The position numbers were made by a program, and so were the translations under genes. Below are positions 16,213 to 24,465 of a stretch of 35,949 nt of DNA, in pieces. Numbering within the stretch: position 1 is the first letter of the stretch; every line of letters begins with the position of its first letter. The stretch is from NCBI GenBank assembly GCA_900551225.1, contig URUZ01000001.1:1-35949 (forward strand), read 5' to 3'. Origin of the DNA: an uncultured Clostridium sp. (GTDB lineage: Bacteria > Bacillota > Clostridia > Lachnospirales > Lachnospiraceae). The notes under the pieces were generated by a model. It saw only the letters and a program-made list of their open reading frames with translations, searched no databases and had not been told where the DNA came from.

Positions 16213-17901
16213 ATGAATACGAAGCCATACCGCAGCAGAGATGTTGTGGAAGGCCCGGAGCGGGCTGGAAACAGGGCGCATTTGAAATGCGTGGGCCTGC
16301 TGGAGGACGAGTTGGAGCGGCCGTTTATCGGCGTGGTCAACACATTTAATGAAATGAATCCCGGCCATATCCATTTGAGGCAGATTGCGGAGACGGTGAA
16401 GGACGGGGTGCGCCGGGAAGGAGGAGTCCCCTTTGAGTTTGGCACCATTGCCATCTGTGACGGCATTACCCAGGGAAATGTGGGCATGTGCTCCGTGCTG
16501 CCAAGCCGTGATGTGATTGTGGACTCCATTGAGCTGGTGGCGGAAGCCCAGCGTCTGGATGGTCTGGTGATCATCGCCACCTGCGACAAGATTGTGCCCG
16601 CTGCTCTGATGGCAGTGGGGCGTCTGAACATTCCGGCAGTTATTGTGCCGGGCGGCCCCATGCTGCCGGGCAAGTACAAGGGGCAGGAGCTGGCCATCCA
16701 CCAGATCCGGGAGGTCAGCGCCCAGATCAGCGCGGGAGGCATTTCCCAGGAGGAATTAAAGGAGATGGAGGAGTCCATCTGTCCCACGGCGGGCGGCTGC
16801 TCCATGCTGGGCACAGCCAATACCATGTCCTGCCTGGCTGAGGCCCTGGGTCTGACGGTACCGGGGTGCGCCACCACCCATGCGGTGTACTCCAGGAAGC
16901 TGCGGGAGGCCAAGCAGTCGGGGATTGCGGCGGTGAACCAGGTAAAGAAGGGAATCCGCCCCAGGGACATTGTGACGGAGGAGAGTTTCCAGAACATGAT
17001 GCGCGTCAATATGGCCATCGGCGGCTCCACCAACACCACACTGCATATTCCGGCCATTGCAGCGGAGTTCGGATATGTGATCCGGCCTGAGGATTTTGAG
17101 GCGGCCAGCCGCATGACGCCCCATCTTGTGAATGTGAAGCCCTCAGGCAAATACTCCATGATCGAGTTTGACGAGGCAGGCGGCGTGGCGGCGGTGATAC
17201 AGGCCCTGGGGCCTGGGTTCATCCACATGGAGGCAGAGACCGTCAACGGTATCCCCATCGGTGCCTATCCGGTGCGTTGCCACACGGAGCTGACGGACGT
17301 GGTCACCACCCTGGAACACCCGCTGCACCCCCAGGGCAGCATCGCCATCCTAAAGGGCAATCTGGCGCCGGACGGCTCTGTGTGCAAGCAGTCGGCAGTC
17401 TGTGAGGCCATGAAGGTGCACACCGGGCCGGCCAGGGTCTATGAGTCACAGGAGGAGGCCATCGCCGCCATGCAGAGAGGGGATTTAAAGGCCGGTGATG
17501 TGGTGGTGATCCGCTATGAAGGCCCCAGGGGAGGTCCGGGAATGCGGGAAATGCACACGGCCATGACAGCCCTGGTGGGCCTTGGCCTGTCGGAGTCCAC
17601 GGCGCTGATCACCGATGGACGGTTCTCGGGGGCTACCAGAGGACCCTGTGTGGGGCATATTTCCCCCGAAGCGGCTGTGGGAGGCCCCATCGCCTTTATA
17701 GAAGACGGGGACATGATCCATATTGACATACCGGGCCGCGTAATCTCCGTGGATATATCCCCGGAGGAGATGGAGAAGAGGAAGGATAACTGGAAGCCTA
17801 AGGAGACTAAGGGGCATGGAACATATCTCAGAAGGTACAGCAATCTGGTGGGAAGCGTGTGGGAGGGGGCCAGGCTGGCCGTTGATTTTGACCGCACATA
17901 G
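16213..17901 (+). CDS. IlvD/Edd-family dehydratase, probably acting on a sugar acid
   Basis: 562 residues of the dihydroxy-acid/sugar-acid dehydratase family, which removes water from 2,3-dihydroxy acids to give 2-keto-3-deoxy acids using an Fe-S cluster and Mg2+. ATCDKIVPAALM (Cys124, Lys126) and CPTAGGCSMLGTANTM (Cys196) hold cluster and metal ligands, and TDGRFSGATRG carries the catalytic Ser. At the place of the usual first Cys (P-C-N) it reads NPGHIHL, so Gly51 replaces that ligand. Context argues against valine/isoleucine biosynthesis: there are no ilv genes nearby, and a sigma-54 catabolic operon follows. GGAGGG precedes the ATG. Confidence 0.88.
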   Translation: MNTKPYRSRDVVEGPERAGNRAHLKCVGLLEDELERPFIGVVNTFNEMNPGHIHLRQIAETVKDGVRREGGVPFEFGTIAICDGITQGNVGMCSVLPSRDVIVDSIELVAEAQRLDGLVIIATCDKIVPAALMAVGRLNIPAVIVPGGPMLPGKYKGQELAIHQIREVSAQISAGGISQEELKEMEESICPTAGGCSMLGTANTMSCLAEALGLTVPGCATTHAVYSRKLREAKQSGIAAVNQVKKGIRPRDIVTEESFQNMMRVNMAIGGSTNTTLHIPAIAAEFGYVIRPEDFEAASRMTPHLVNVKPSGKYSMIEFDEAGGVAAVIQALGPGFIHMEAETVNGIPIGAYPVRCHTELTDVVTTLEHPLHPQGSIAILKGNLAPDGSVCKQSAVCEAMKVHTGPARVYESQEEAIAAMQRGDLKAGDVVVIRYEGPRGGPGMREMHTAMTALVGLGLSESTALITDGRFSGATRGPCVGHISPEAAVGGPIAFIEDGDMIHIDIPGRVISVDISPEEMEKRKDNWKPKETKGHGTYLRRYSNLVGSVWEGARLAVDFDRT

Positions 17902-17923
17902 CCATAACACGCATATTTACCGC

Positions 17924-17977
17924 GAACAGCGATAGAATGCAATCCGCCGTGCACAGCGGCAGAATGCAAGTTGCCGT
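17924..17977 (+). repeat. 27-bp imperfect tandem duplication between dehydratase and permease genes
   Basis: Two adjacent 27-bp units (17924-17950 and 17951-17977) share ACAGCG-AGAATGCAA and GCCGT. A third partial start (GAACA) follows. Across the junction GCCG and CGGC can form a small hairpin. The function is unclear: it could modulate the downstream gene or be replication slippage. Confidence 0.6.
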
Positions 17978-18006
17978 GAACATTAAGATAAGGAGAGGAT
18001 AAACGT

Positions 18007-19326
18007 ATGGAAGCGATAGGAGTATTGGGTATATTGGCAGCGCTGGCAGTTCTGATCTGTCTGATTTTCAGGGGATGGCACATGGGGGTTGTGGCTGTGC
18101 TGTCCTCAGTAATCGTCATTCTCACAAGCGGCATGGACGTATGGCCGGCTGTCTCGGAGAGCTTTGCAACTGCATTTAAGAACTTCGCGGGCACCTGGTT
18201 TTTGATGTTTGCACTGGGAGCCATCTTCGGCAAGGTGATGGAGGAGAGCGGGGCCTCAGTGTCCATAGCCAACGCCATTGTCCATGGAATTGGAAAAAAG
18301 AGGGTAATTCTCATTGTGCTTGTGACCACGCTGGTGCTGTCCTACGGCGGAATCGGAGTGTTCGTCATCGCATTTACCATGTATCCCATCTGCATGGCCC
18401 TGTTTAAGGAAGCGGATCTCCCCAAGAAGATATTCCCGGGGCTGCTGCTGGCGATTCCGGCCACCATCTGCATGTCGGTGGCTCCCGGCGTGCCGGCGGT
18501 TCAGAATATGATTCCCACCGAGACCTTCGGAACTACGATTTACGCGGCGCCTGTCATCGGTATCATCTGCTCTGTATTCATATTTATATTGGATTACCTG
18601 TTTTACACCTGGGCCGCCAGGCGCTGCCGGGAGAGGGGGGAGCACTTTATTCCGGGACCCAATGACAATATTGTGGATTTAAGTGATGAGAAGGCCCTGA
18701 GAAATCTTCCCGGCAGGGGTGCAGCCTTTACCCCGCTGGTGGTGCTGATCGCATCCATGTTCATCTTCCAGAGGGTGGTGTCCCCATCCAACTATGCGGT
18801 GGTGCTGGGGATGGTGCTGGCCATTGTGGTGGCGCTGATTATGTTCCGGGATAAATTAAAGATCCGCGAGGCCCTTGCCTCAGGCACAGCCAACGGCTTC
18901 AACGCGCTGATGGTGACCTCAGCCATCATGGGCTTCGGCGGCGTGGTCAGCGCTTCACCGGCATTTACCTCCTGTGTCAACTGGCTGCTGAGCCTGAATA
19001 TGAGCCCCATGCTGCTGGCATTTTTCTCCATCAATATCATCTGCGCCATCACAGGCTCCTCCTCCGGCGGACTGAACATTTTCCTGAATACCCTGGGAGA
19101 TTATATGCTCAGCACTGGGATCAACACCCAGATTCTCCACAGGCTCACCTGCATCGCCTCCGCAGGGCTGGATGCCATGCCCCATGCCTCCGGTGTGGTG
19201 CTGGCCAATGATGTGGCGAAAACACAGATGAAGGACACCTACAAATACACCTTTGTGTCCCAGTGCCTGATTCCCATACTGGCATTCTGGCTGGCCTTTG
19301 CGTTATATCATATGGGGCTTTGCTGA
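18007..19326 (+). CDS. GntP-family permease (gluconate/hydroxy-acid transporter type)
   Basis: 439 residues with about twelve membrane spans. GntP-family traits include the GTWFLMFALGAIFGKVMEESG segment near residue 60, the GGIGVFVIAFTMYP loop, and ITGSSSGGLNIFL near residue 345. These carriers take up gluconate and related sugar or hydroxy acids with protons. AAGGAGAG sits before the ATG. It is the second gene of the sigma-54 operon and gives the strongest hint that the pathway starts from an external acid. Confidence 0.88.
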   Translation: MEAIGVLGILAALAVLICLIFRGWHMGVVAVLSSVIVILTSGMDVWPAVSESFATAFKNFAGTWFLMFALGAIFGKVMEESGASVSIANAIVHGIGKKRVILIVLVTTLVLSYGGIGVFVIAFTMYPICMALFKEADLPKKIFPGLLLAIPATICMSVAPGVPAVQNMIPTETFGTTIYAAPVIGIICSVFIFILDYLFYTWAARRCRERGEHFIPGPNDNIVDLSDEKALRNLPGRGAAFTPLVVLIASMFIFQRVVSPSNYAVVLGMVLAIVVALIMFRDKLKIREALASGTANGFNALMVTSAIMGFGGVVSASPAFTSCVNWLLSLNMSPMLLAFFSINIICAITGSSSGGLNIFLNTLGDYMLSTGINTQILHRLTCIASAGLDAMPHASGVVLANDVAKTQMKDTYKYTFVSQCLIPILAFWLAFALYHMGLC

Positions 19327-19341
19327 TGAAGGAGGTTAAAA

Positions 19342-20481
19342 ATGAAATTGGATATCTGCATTAAAAACGGACGTGTGATGGACCCCTATACCGGGGTGGA
19401 CCAGGTGATGGATCTGGCGGTATCCGGCGGCCGGATTGTGGAGGCGGCCCCTGCAGCGGGCTGTGATAAGGAGATCGACGCCTCAGGCTGCTATGTATTT
19501 CCGGGCCTGGTTGATTATCACGTCCATGTGTTTGGCGGCGGCAGCGCTGTGGCCGTCCGCCCGGATTACCTGCTGGCCACAGGCGTCACCTCCTGTGTGG
19601 ACGCGGGAACTGCGGGGCCATGTAATTTCGAGGCATTTTACAGAAATACCGTGGCGGGCAGCAGGGTGAGGATCAAGAGCTATCTGAATATGTACAGCTT
19701 CGGGCAGCCGGATTTTGGAATCAATGAATGGTTTGATGTGAAGGCATTCCGGCCGGAGAACATCCGCCGGACGGTGGAGCGGTACCGGGACAATATCCTG
19801 GGACTGAAGATCCGGATGAGCAGGGGAGTGGCCGCGGACAGGGAGGCTCTGGAGTTCACTGTCCGTCTGGCGGAGGAGCTGGGAACCGGCGTCTGCGTCC
19901 ATGTGAGCGATCCGGTGTGCCCCCTGGCGGAGATGGCCGGGCTGCTGCGGCCGGGAGATATCTTCTGCCACATGTACCAGGACGTGGGCATGGACAATAT
20001 ACTGGACGCCAACGGCCATGTGCAGCCGGAGATTTTAAAGGCGAGGCAGAGGGGCGTCATATTCGATGCGGCCAACGGGAGGATGAATTTCAATATCAGG
20101 CTGTGTGAGCGGGCGGTGGACCAGGGCTTCTGGCCGGATGTGATCTCCAGCGACTGGCTGCTGGACAAGTACAATGTGTCCCCCTATGCCAAGAACCTGA
20201 TGTTCATTGTGTCTAAGTATCTGAAACTGGGCATGCCCCTGATGGAGGCCCTGGCCTGCGTCACCTCCACGCCTGCCAGGCTCATGGGGATGGAAGGGCG
20301 GACCGGCACCCTGCAGCCAGGCGCCCTGGCGGATATCGCCATATTCCGAAAGACGGAGCGCAGGGCCAGGCACCTGGATTCAGCCGGTAATGTATTTGAG
20401 ACGGAGGAGCTGTTTATCCCCCAGATGGTGATCTGCGATGGAGAATTCGCATTCTGCCAGGCGGATTTCGCCCTCTGCTAA
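19342..20481 (+). CDS. Amidohydrolase/deacetylase-family metallohydrolase (EF_0837/AHA_3915 type)
   Basis: 379 residues of the dihydroorotase-like amidohydrolase superfamily. Metal and catalytic residues are visible: H-x-H (His60, His62), Lys156 (LGLKIRMSR, candidate carboxylated bridge), His187 (CVHVSD), His210 (IFCHMYQD) and Asp271 (VISSDW). From memory, a characterised relative hydrolyses acetyl-(R)-mandelate, so ester or amide hydrolysis of an acylated hydroxy or amino acid is plausible. AAGGAGG lies at good distance, 15 bp after the permease stop. In this operon it may release the acid that the dehydratase then uses. The substrate is unknown. Confidence 0.85.
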   Translation: MKLDICIKNGRVMDPYTGVDQVMDLAVSGGRIVEAAPAAGCDKEIDASGCYVFPGLVDYHVHVFGGGSAVAVRPDYLLATGVTSCVDAGTAGPCNFEAFYRNTVAGSRVRIKSYLNMYSFGQPDFGINEWFDVKAFRPENIRRTVERYRDNILGLKIRMSRGVAADREALEFTVRLAEELGTGVCVHVSDPVCPLAEMAGLLRPGDIFCHMYQDVGMDNILDANGHVQPEILKARQRGVIFDAANGRMNFNIRLCERAVDQGFWPDVISSDWLLDKYNVSPYAKNLMFIVSKYLKLGMPLMEALACVTSTPARLMGMEGRTGTLQPGALADIAIFRKTERRARHLDSAGNVFETEELFIPQMVICDGEFAFCQADFALC

Positions 20482-20520
20482 AGAGATATATGGGCATATT
20501 GCCCGGAAAGGGAGAAAGTG

Positions 20521-21426
20521 ATGAGAGTAAAAGGAATTATACCGGCGCTATGCACGCCCACCGGCAGGGAGGAGCAGGTCAATGAAGCTTCCTTAAAAAG
20601 GCTGCTGGACTATACCATTGAAAGCGGCTGCCACGGCGTGTTTATTCTCAGCAGTACAGGGGAGTTCTACGGGATCAGCCAGGAGGAGAAGCTGCGGGCC
20701 GTGAAGATTACGGTGGACCATGTAAATGGCAGAGTTCCCGTGATGGTAGGGGCATACGGCGTGGGTACCAGGGAGGCTGTCGGCATGGTTGAAAAAGTCC
20801 AGGATCTGGGAGCGGATCTGGTGTCTGTGCTGACGCCCATGATGATTACTCCAAATGATGAGGAGATTTACCAGCACTACCGGTCCATCGCAGCCTCTAC
20901 GGATCTGCCGGTGACCCTGTATAACAACCCCGACAGGACAGGGGTCAATATCTCCGCCAGGACAGTGGAACGCCTGGCCGCCATCCCCAACATTGTGGCA
21001 GTCAAGGACAGCAGCGGGGACCTGGGGCTGATGATGGATTACATCATGCGCACCAGGGAGATGGAGTTTGATGTGCTGTGCGGCAGGGATATGCTGATTT
21101 TCGCCAACCTGCTCCACGGCGGCTCAGGCTCTGTGGCGGCCACGGCCAATGTGGCCCCTGCCCTTCTGGTGGACCTGTATGACAAATGTATGGCAGGCGA
21201 CTATGCAGGCGCCCTGGCCGACCAGTACAGGCTGGCGCCCTTCAGGCTCTCCTTTGGCCTGGCAAGCTGGCCGGCGGTTACAAAGGATGCGCTGAACCTG
21301 ATGGGATTTGAGGTTGGGGACCCGGTGAAGCCTGTGATGGGCTGTGCGGGGGAGAAGCTGGAGATATTGAGAGGGATTTTGACGGATCTGGGTGTGATGC
21401 CAGGTAATGTGTGTACCAAAGGATAA
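20521..21426 (+). CDS. DapA/N-acetylneuraminate-lyase family aldolase or dehydratase
   Basis: 301 residues of the class I aldolase superfamily that forms a Schiff base with a 2-keto acid. The conserved Tyr134 (YNNPDRTG) and Schiff-base Lys162 (IVAVKDSSGD) are present, with the S-S-T-G-E substrate loop at 44-48. In dihydrodipicolinate synthase this loop is T-T-G-E. The setting behind an IlvD-type dehydratase suggests cleavage of a 2-keto-3-deoxy acid into pyruvate and an aldehyde rather than lysine synthesis. I chose ATG 20521 over the GTG three bases earlier because GGGAGAAA is better spaced to it. Confidence 0.88.
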   Translation: MRVKGIIPALCTPTGREEQVNEASLKRLLDYTIESGCHGVFILSSTGEFYGISQEEKLRAVKITVDHVNGRVPVMVGAYGVGTREAVGMVEKVQDLGADLVSVLTPMMITPNDEEIYQHYRSIAASTDLPVTLYNNPDRTGVNISARTVERLAAIPNIVAVKDSSGDLGLMMDYIMRTREMEFDVLCGRDMLIFANLLHGGSGSVAATANVAPALLVDLYDKCMAGDYAGALADQYRLAPFRLSFGLASWPAVTKDALNLMGFEVGDPVKPVMGCAGEKLEILRGILTDLGVMPGNVCTKG

Positions 21427-21444
21427 AGAAAAGAGGCGGATGAC

Positions 21445-22956
21445 ATGGAACAGGTAAAGAGATTAAAACCATATATCAACGGACAATACAGAGGGTCCGC
21501 AACAGAGAAATATACCGATGCATATGATCCCAGCACAGGGCAGGTGATTGCCAAGGTGCCCTGCTGCACCAGGGAAGAGGTGGAGGAGGCGGTGGCCTGC
21601 GCCAAGGCGGCATTTCCGGGGTGGTCCGGCACCCCGGTGGTAAAGAGGGTACAGATCCTGTACAGACTGAGGGGACTGCTGGAAGAGCACATGGACGAGC
21701 TGACCCACCTGGTGGCCTTGGAGAACGGCAAGGCGTGGGACGAAGCCAGGGGGGATGTGCTGAAGGCCAAGGAGGGAACCGAGCAGGCCATTGCCGCTCC
21801 CTCCCTGATGATGGGGGAGAGCCTGATGGACGCCTCAAAGGGGTATGACACAGTGCTTTACCGGGAACCCCTGGGGGTGTTTGCAGGGATAGTGCCCTTT
21901 AATTTCCCGGCCATGATTCCCATGGGCTGGATGACGCCCCTGTGCATCGCCTGCGGCAACACCATTGTGCTGAAGGCCGCAAGCTTTACCCCCCAGACCT
22001 GTATGCGGATCGCGGAACTTTATAAAGAAGCCGGCCTCCCGGACGGAGTGATCAACATTGTAACCTGCTCCAGGCATGAGGCGGAGATTCTGCTGGAGCA
22101 TCCGGATGTGAAGGGGATCACTTTTGTAGGTTCTACCTCCGTGGGAATGCATATCTATTCTGCTGCGGCAGCCCACGGTAAACGGGTGCAGGCCCTGTGC
22201 GAGGCCAAGAACCATGCACTGGTGCTGAATGACGCTCCTGTGCGGCGGGTGGCTGCCGGGATTATCAACTCCGCCTTCGGCTGCGCGGGGGAGCGCTGTA
22301 TGGCGCTGCCTGTGGTGGTGGCCCAGGAGGGAATCGCGGATGCCCTGGTGGAAGAGATCGTGCGCCAGGCGAAGGAGATTAAGGTAGGGCCTGCCTACAA
22401 CAAGGACAGCGGGCTGGGACCGGTGATCAATGCCGAACACAGGCAGTCTGTGCTGGACTGGATCGAGAAGGGCCTGTCCCAGGGTGCAGAGCTGGTTCTG
22501 GACGGCAGAAATGTGACGGTAGATGGATATGAACATGGATTTTATATGGGCCCCACTATACTGGATCATGTGAAGCCGGGAATGACGGTGGGGGACACGG
22601 AGATCTTCGGACCGGTGCTGTGCATCAAGCGCGTAAAGACATTCGAAGAGGGGATGGCGGTGATGAATGCCAATCCATTTGCCAACGGCTCCGTAATATT
22701 CACCCAGAACGGCCACTATGCCAGGGAATTTGCCAGACATACGGACGGAGGCATGGTGGGAGTCAATGTGGGAATCCCGGTTCCGGTTGGGATGTTCCCG
22801 TTCTCAGGCCACAAGAACTCCTTTATAGGGGATCTCCACTGCCTCGGAAAGGATGGCTACCGCTTCTATACGGAGACGAAGGTAGTGACAACCAGATGGT
22901 TTGACGAGGAGCAGGGCAAGTCCACCCAGGTCAGCACCTGGGACGGAACCATCTAA
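21445..22956 (+). CDS. CoA-acylating aldehyde dehydrogenase, methylmalonate-semialdehyde dehydrogenase (MmsA/IolA) type
   Basis: 503 residues. The catalytic Cys285 sits in CAGERCMALP. Where non-acylating aldehyde dehydrogenases have a Glu base, this protein has EAKNHALVLNDA (Asn), the mark of the MmsA/IolA class that yields acyl-CoA. PFNFPAMIPM, VNVGIPVPVGMFPFSGHKNS and the end YRFYTETKVVTTRW are also MmsA-like. It probably oxidises a short semialdehyde released by the aldolase, with NAD+ and CoA as cosubstrates. It is the last gene of the operon and is followed by a strong hairpin. Confidence 0.88.
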   Translation: MEQVKRLKPYINGQYRGSATEKYTDAYDPSTGQVIAKVPCCTREEVEEAVACAKAAFPGWSGTPVVKRVQILYRLRGLLEEHMDELTHLVALENGKAWDEARGDVLKAKEGTEQAIAAPSLMMGESLMDASKGYDTVLYREPLGVFAGIVPFNFPAMIPMGWMTPLCIACGNTIVLKAASFTPQTCMRIAELYKEAGLPDGVINIVTCSRHEAEILLEHPDVKGITFVGSTSVGMHIYSAAAAHGKRVQALCEAKNHALVLNDAPVRRVAAGIINSAFGCAGERCMALPVVVAQEGIADALVEEIVRQAKEIKVGPAYNKDSGLGPVINAEHRQSVLDWIEKGLSQGAELVLDGRNVTVDGYEHGFYMGPTILDHVKPGMTVGDTEIFGPVLCIKRVKTFEEGMAVMNANPFANGSVIFTQNGHYAREFARHTDGGMVGVNVGIPVPVGMFPFSGHKNSFIGDLHCLGKDGYRFYTETKVVTTRWFDEEQGKSTQVSTWDGTI

Positions 22957-22984
22957 ATATAAAGACGTGGTTCGGATCAGAATA

Positions 22985-23030
22985 AACGCCCGCCCGGCGG
23001 TCTGCATTGCAGATCAGCCGGGCGGGCGTT
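22985..23030. terminator. Bidirectional terminator between the catabolic operon and the SARP-like gene
   Basis: AACGCCCGCCCGGC (22985-22998) pairs perfectly with 23017-23030, and the inner TCTGCA/TGCAGA extends the stem, so the hairpin is very GC-rich. The T-runs on either side are short. It lies between two convergent genes and can serve both. Confidence 0.75.
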
Positions 23031-23041
23031 GTGAGATTCAT

Positions 23042-24277
23042 TTATGCTTCCAGGCCATACTTCCGTTCCCATGGAAGCATTGGCTGCAGCTTATAATCAA
23101 TGGTGATATCCTTTCTGCTGTAGAGCTTCCGGAAATTGGCGGAGATCCGTTTCAGAACCATCTCACCCTTCTCCGCGGTTACCGTGGGCAGCAGTACAAT
23201 GAACTGGCTGACGCTGTAGCGGGTGTAGACGTCGCTGCAGCGGAGGGAACTGCGGATGGCGGTATTCAGATGTTCCATGGCCTTGTTCAGAATATTCATC
23301 TTGGGTACCTCCCCTTCCAGATCGCTGAGGGTCATGAGGCAGAGGTAGATGGAATCCCCGGTGCGTTCAATGGCCCGCCGTTCCAGCTGGTAGAGATCCC
23401 GGAACACAGGATACTCACAGTAAAATGCACCTGTGTTGCCCTCCTCCTTCAGCGCCTCCTGGATCACGCTCAGGTTGGTGGTGATCCCCGTCTCCTTGTT
23501 GCGGATGGTTTTATAGAGGTCCTTAAAATGCTCTGATGGGGAGATTGAAAACTCGTTGTAAAACAGGTCCAGGGTGTGGTTGTACTGCTCAATGGCCTGG
23601 CTGGTATGGCTGTCCATGTACAGCGCATATACCAGATAATAATGGAACTGTTCGTCAAATGGCTCGATGCCAATGGCCGTCTGGCAGATGGATGTGATCT
23701 GGGAGTAAGCTTCTTTATTCAGAAGGATCTGAATCGTCCTGTATACAAGCTTTTGATACAGGGAGTGATAATATGTACTGATGGGGATCACCCAGGATTC
23801 ATACTCTGCCTTGGGTAGAAAATCTCCTTTGTACAGTTCCAGGCCTTCCAGGCACAGGGGGAGCAATTCCTCATCCAGTGCGCCGTCCCTGGCCAGCACC
23901 TTGCTGCAGACAGACTCAAACTGGTCTATATCCAGAACAGTGGGGTATTCCTGGGTCCAGGCGTAAGATCCGCGCTGCTGTACCAGCAGCTTCTGAACCG
24001 GGATACCCAGTGGCTCCAACAGCTTCCTGGAGCGGAACATCAATGTTTTTAAAGCGCCTCCCGGGTTCACGCCGGGATCATCGGCCCATATGGTTTCAAT
24101 CAGCTCATTGACGCTAATATCCTTTTTTTGGAAAATAACAAGGTATTCCAGAAGACTCCACGGTTTTTTTGACTGGTTATTACTGTCGGTTATTTCTTTC
24201 CCATTAACTGTGATCGAAAAGCCGCCCAGAGTTTTTACATATATAGTTTGCTGAAAATCCAAAGCGGACGCATCCAT
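23042..24277 (-). CDS. SARP-like transcriptional activator: winged helix, BTAD and degenerate GGDEF-like domain
   Basis: 411 residues. Residues about 12-105 form an OmpR-type winged helix of the SARP kind (VKTLGGFSITVNGKEI then KKPWSLLEYLVIF and ALKTLMFRSRKLLEPLG). Residues about 110-265 are a bacterial transcriptional activator domain of TPR-like helices (VLDIDQFESVC, ELYKGDFLP, AIEQYNHTLDLFYNEFSISP). The C-terminus (about 290-400) resembles a GGDEF domain, but the signature position reads RYSVSQF, so cyclase activity is not expected. It is divergent from the repeat protein and sortase genes, whose promoter carries SARP-type repeats. SARPs are best known from Streptomyces, and I do not recognise a characterised homologue. 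Confidence 0.82.
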   Translation of the reverse strand: MDASALDFQQTIYVKTLGGFSITVNGKEITDSNNQSKKPWSLLEYLVIFQKKDISVNELIETIWADDPGVNPGGALKTLMFRSRKLLEPLGIPVQKLLVQQRGSYAWTQEYPTVLDIDQFESVCSKVLARDGALDEELLPLCLEGLELYKGDFLPKAEYESWVIPISTYYHSLYQKLVYRTIQILLNKEAYSQITSICQTAIGIEPFDEQFHYYLVYALYMDSHTSQAIEQYNHTLDLFYNEFSISPSEHFKDLYKTIRNKETGITTNLSVIQEALKEEGNTGAFYCEYPVFRDLYQLERRAIERTGDSIYLCLMTLSDLEGEVPKMNILNKAMEHLNTAIRSSLRCSDVYTRYSVSQFIVLLPTVTAEKGEMVLKRISANFRKLYSRKDITIDYKLQPMLPWERKYGLEA

Positions 24278-24309
24278 TGGTCAGTCTCCTTTTATCTATC
24301 AATATACCA

Positions 24310-24338
24310 AGTATACCTACCAATTAAAAAAAAGTCTA
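24310..24338 (-). promoter_or_regulatory. Probable promoter of the SARP-like gene
   Basis: On the minus strand TAGACT (24333-24338), a 17-bp T-rich spacer and TATACT (24310-24315). The -35 is weak, consistent with low expression or activation. Confidence 0.4.
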
Positions 24339-24365
24339 CATTAATTTTGCAAAAAGAGGTCGAAA

Positions 24366-24398
24366 TGTAACCAGTTTGTAACCAAAGCCTGCTATACT
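24366..24398 (+). promoter_or_regulatory. SARP-type activator site and promoter of the ATWQG-protein/sortase operon
   Basis: Two perfect direct repeats TGTAACCA (24366-24373 and 24377-24384) have a period of exactly 11 bp. The second ends 8 bp before TATACT (24393-24398), and no good -35 hexamer is present. This matches the known SARP operator layout: repeats on one helix face, 11 bp apart, replacing the -35, with 8 bp to the -10. The divergently encoded SARP-like protein is the natural ligand. Confidence 0.7.
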
Positions 24399-24465
24399 TA
24401 TTCTGTGCAAAGATGTATAATGAAAGATATTCTATTCAAACGGAGGAAGGAAAACAGGTGAAAGT

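Noticed and set aside
16213..17901. Naming the dehydratase ilvD as a valine/isoleucine biosynthesis gene
   Set aside because: No other ilv gene is present, it is under sigma-54 control, and it sits with a permease, aldolase and aldehyde dehydrogenase.
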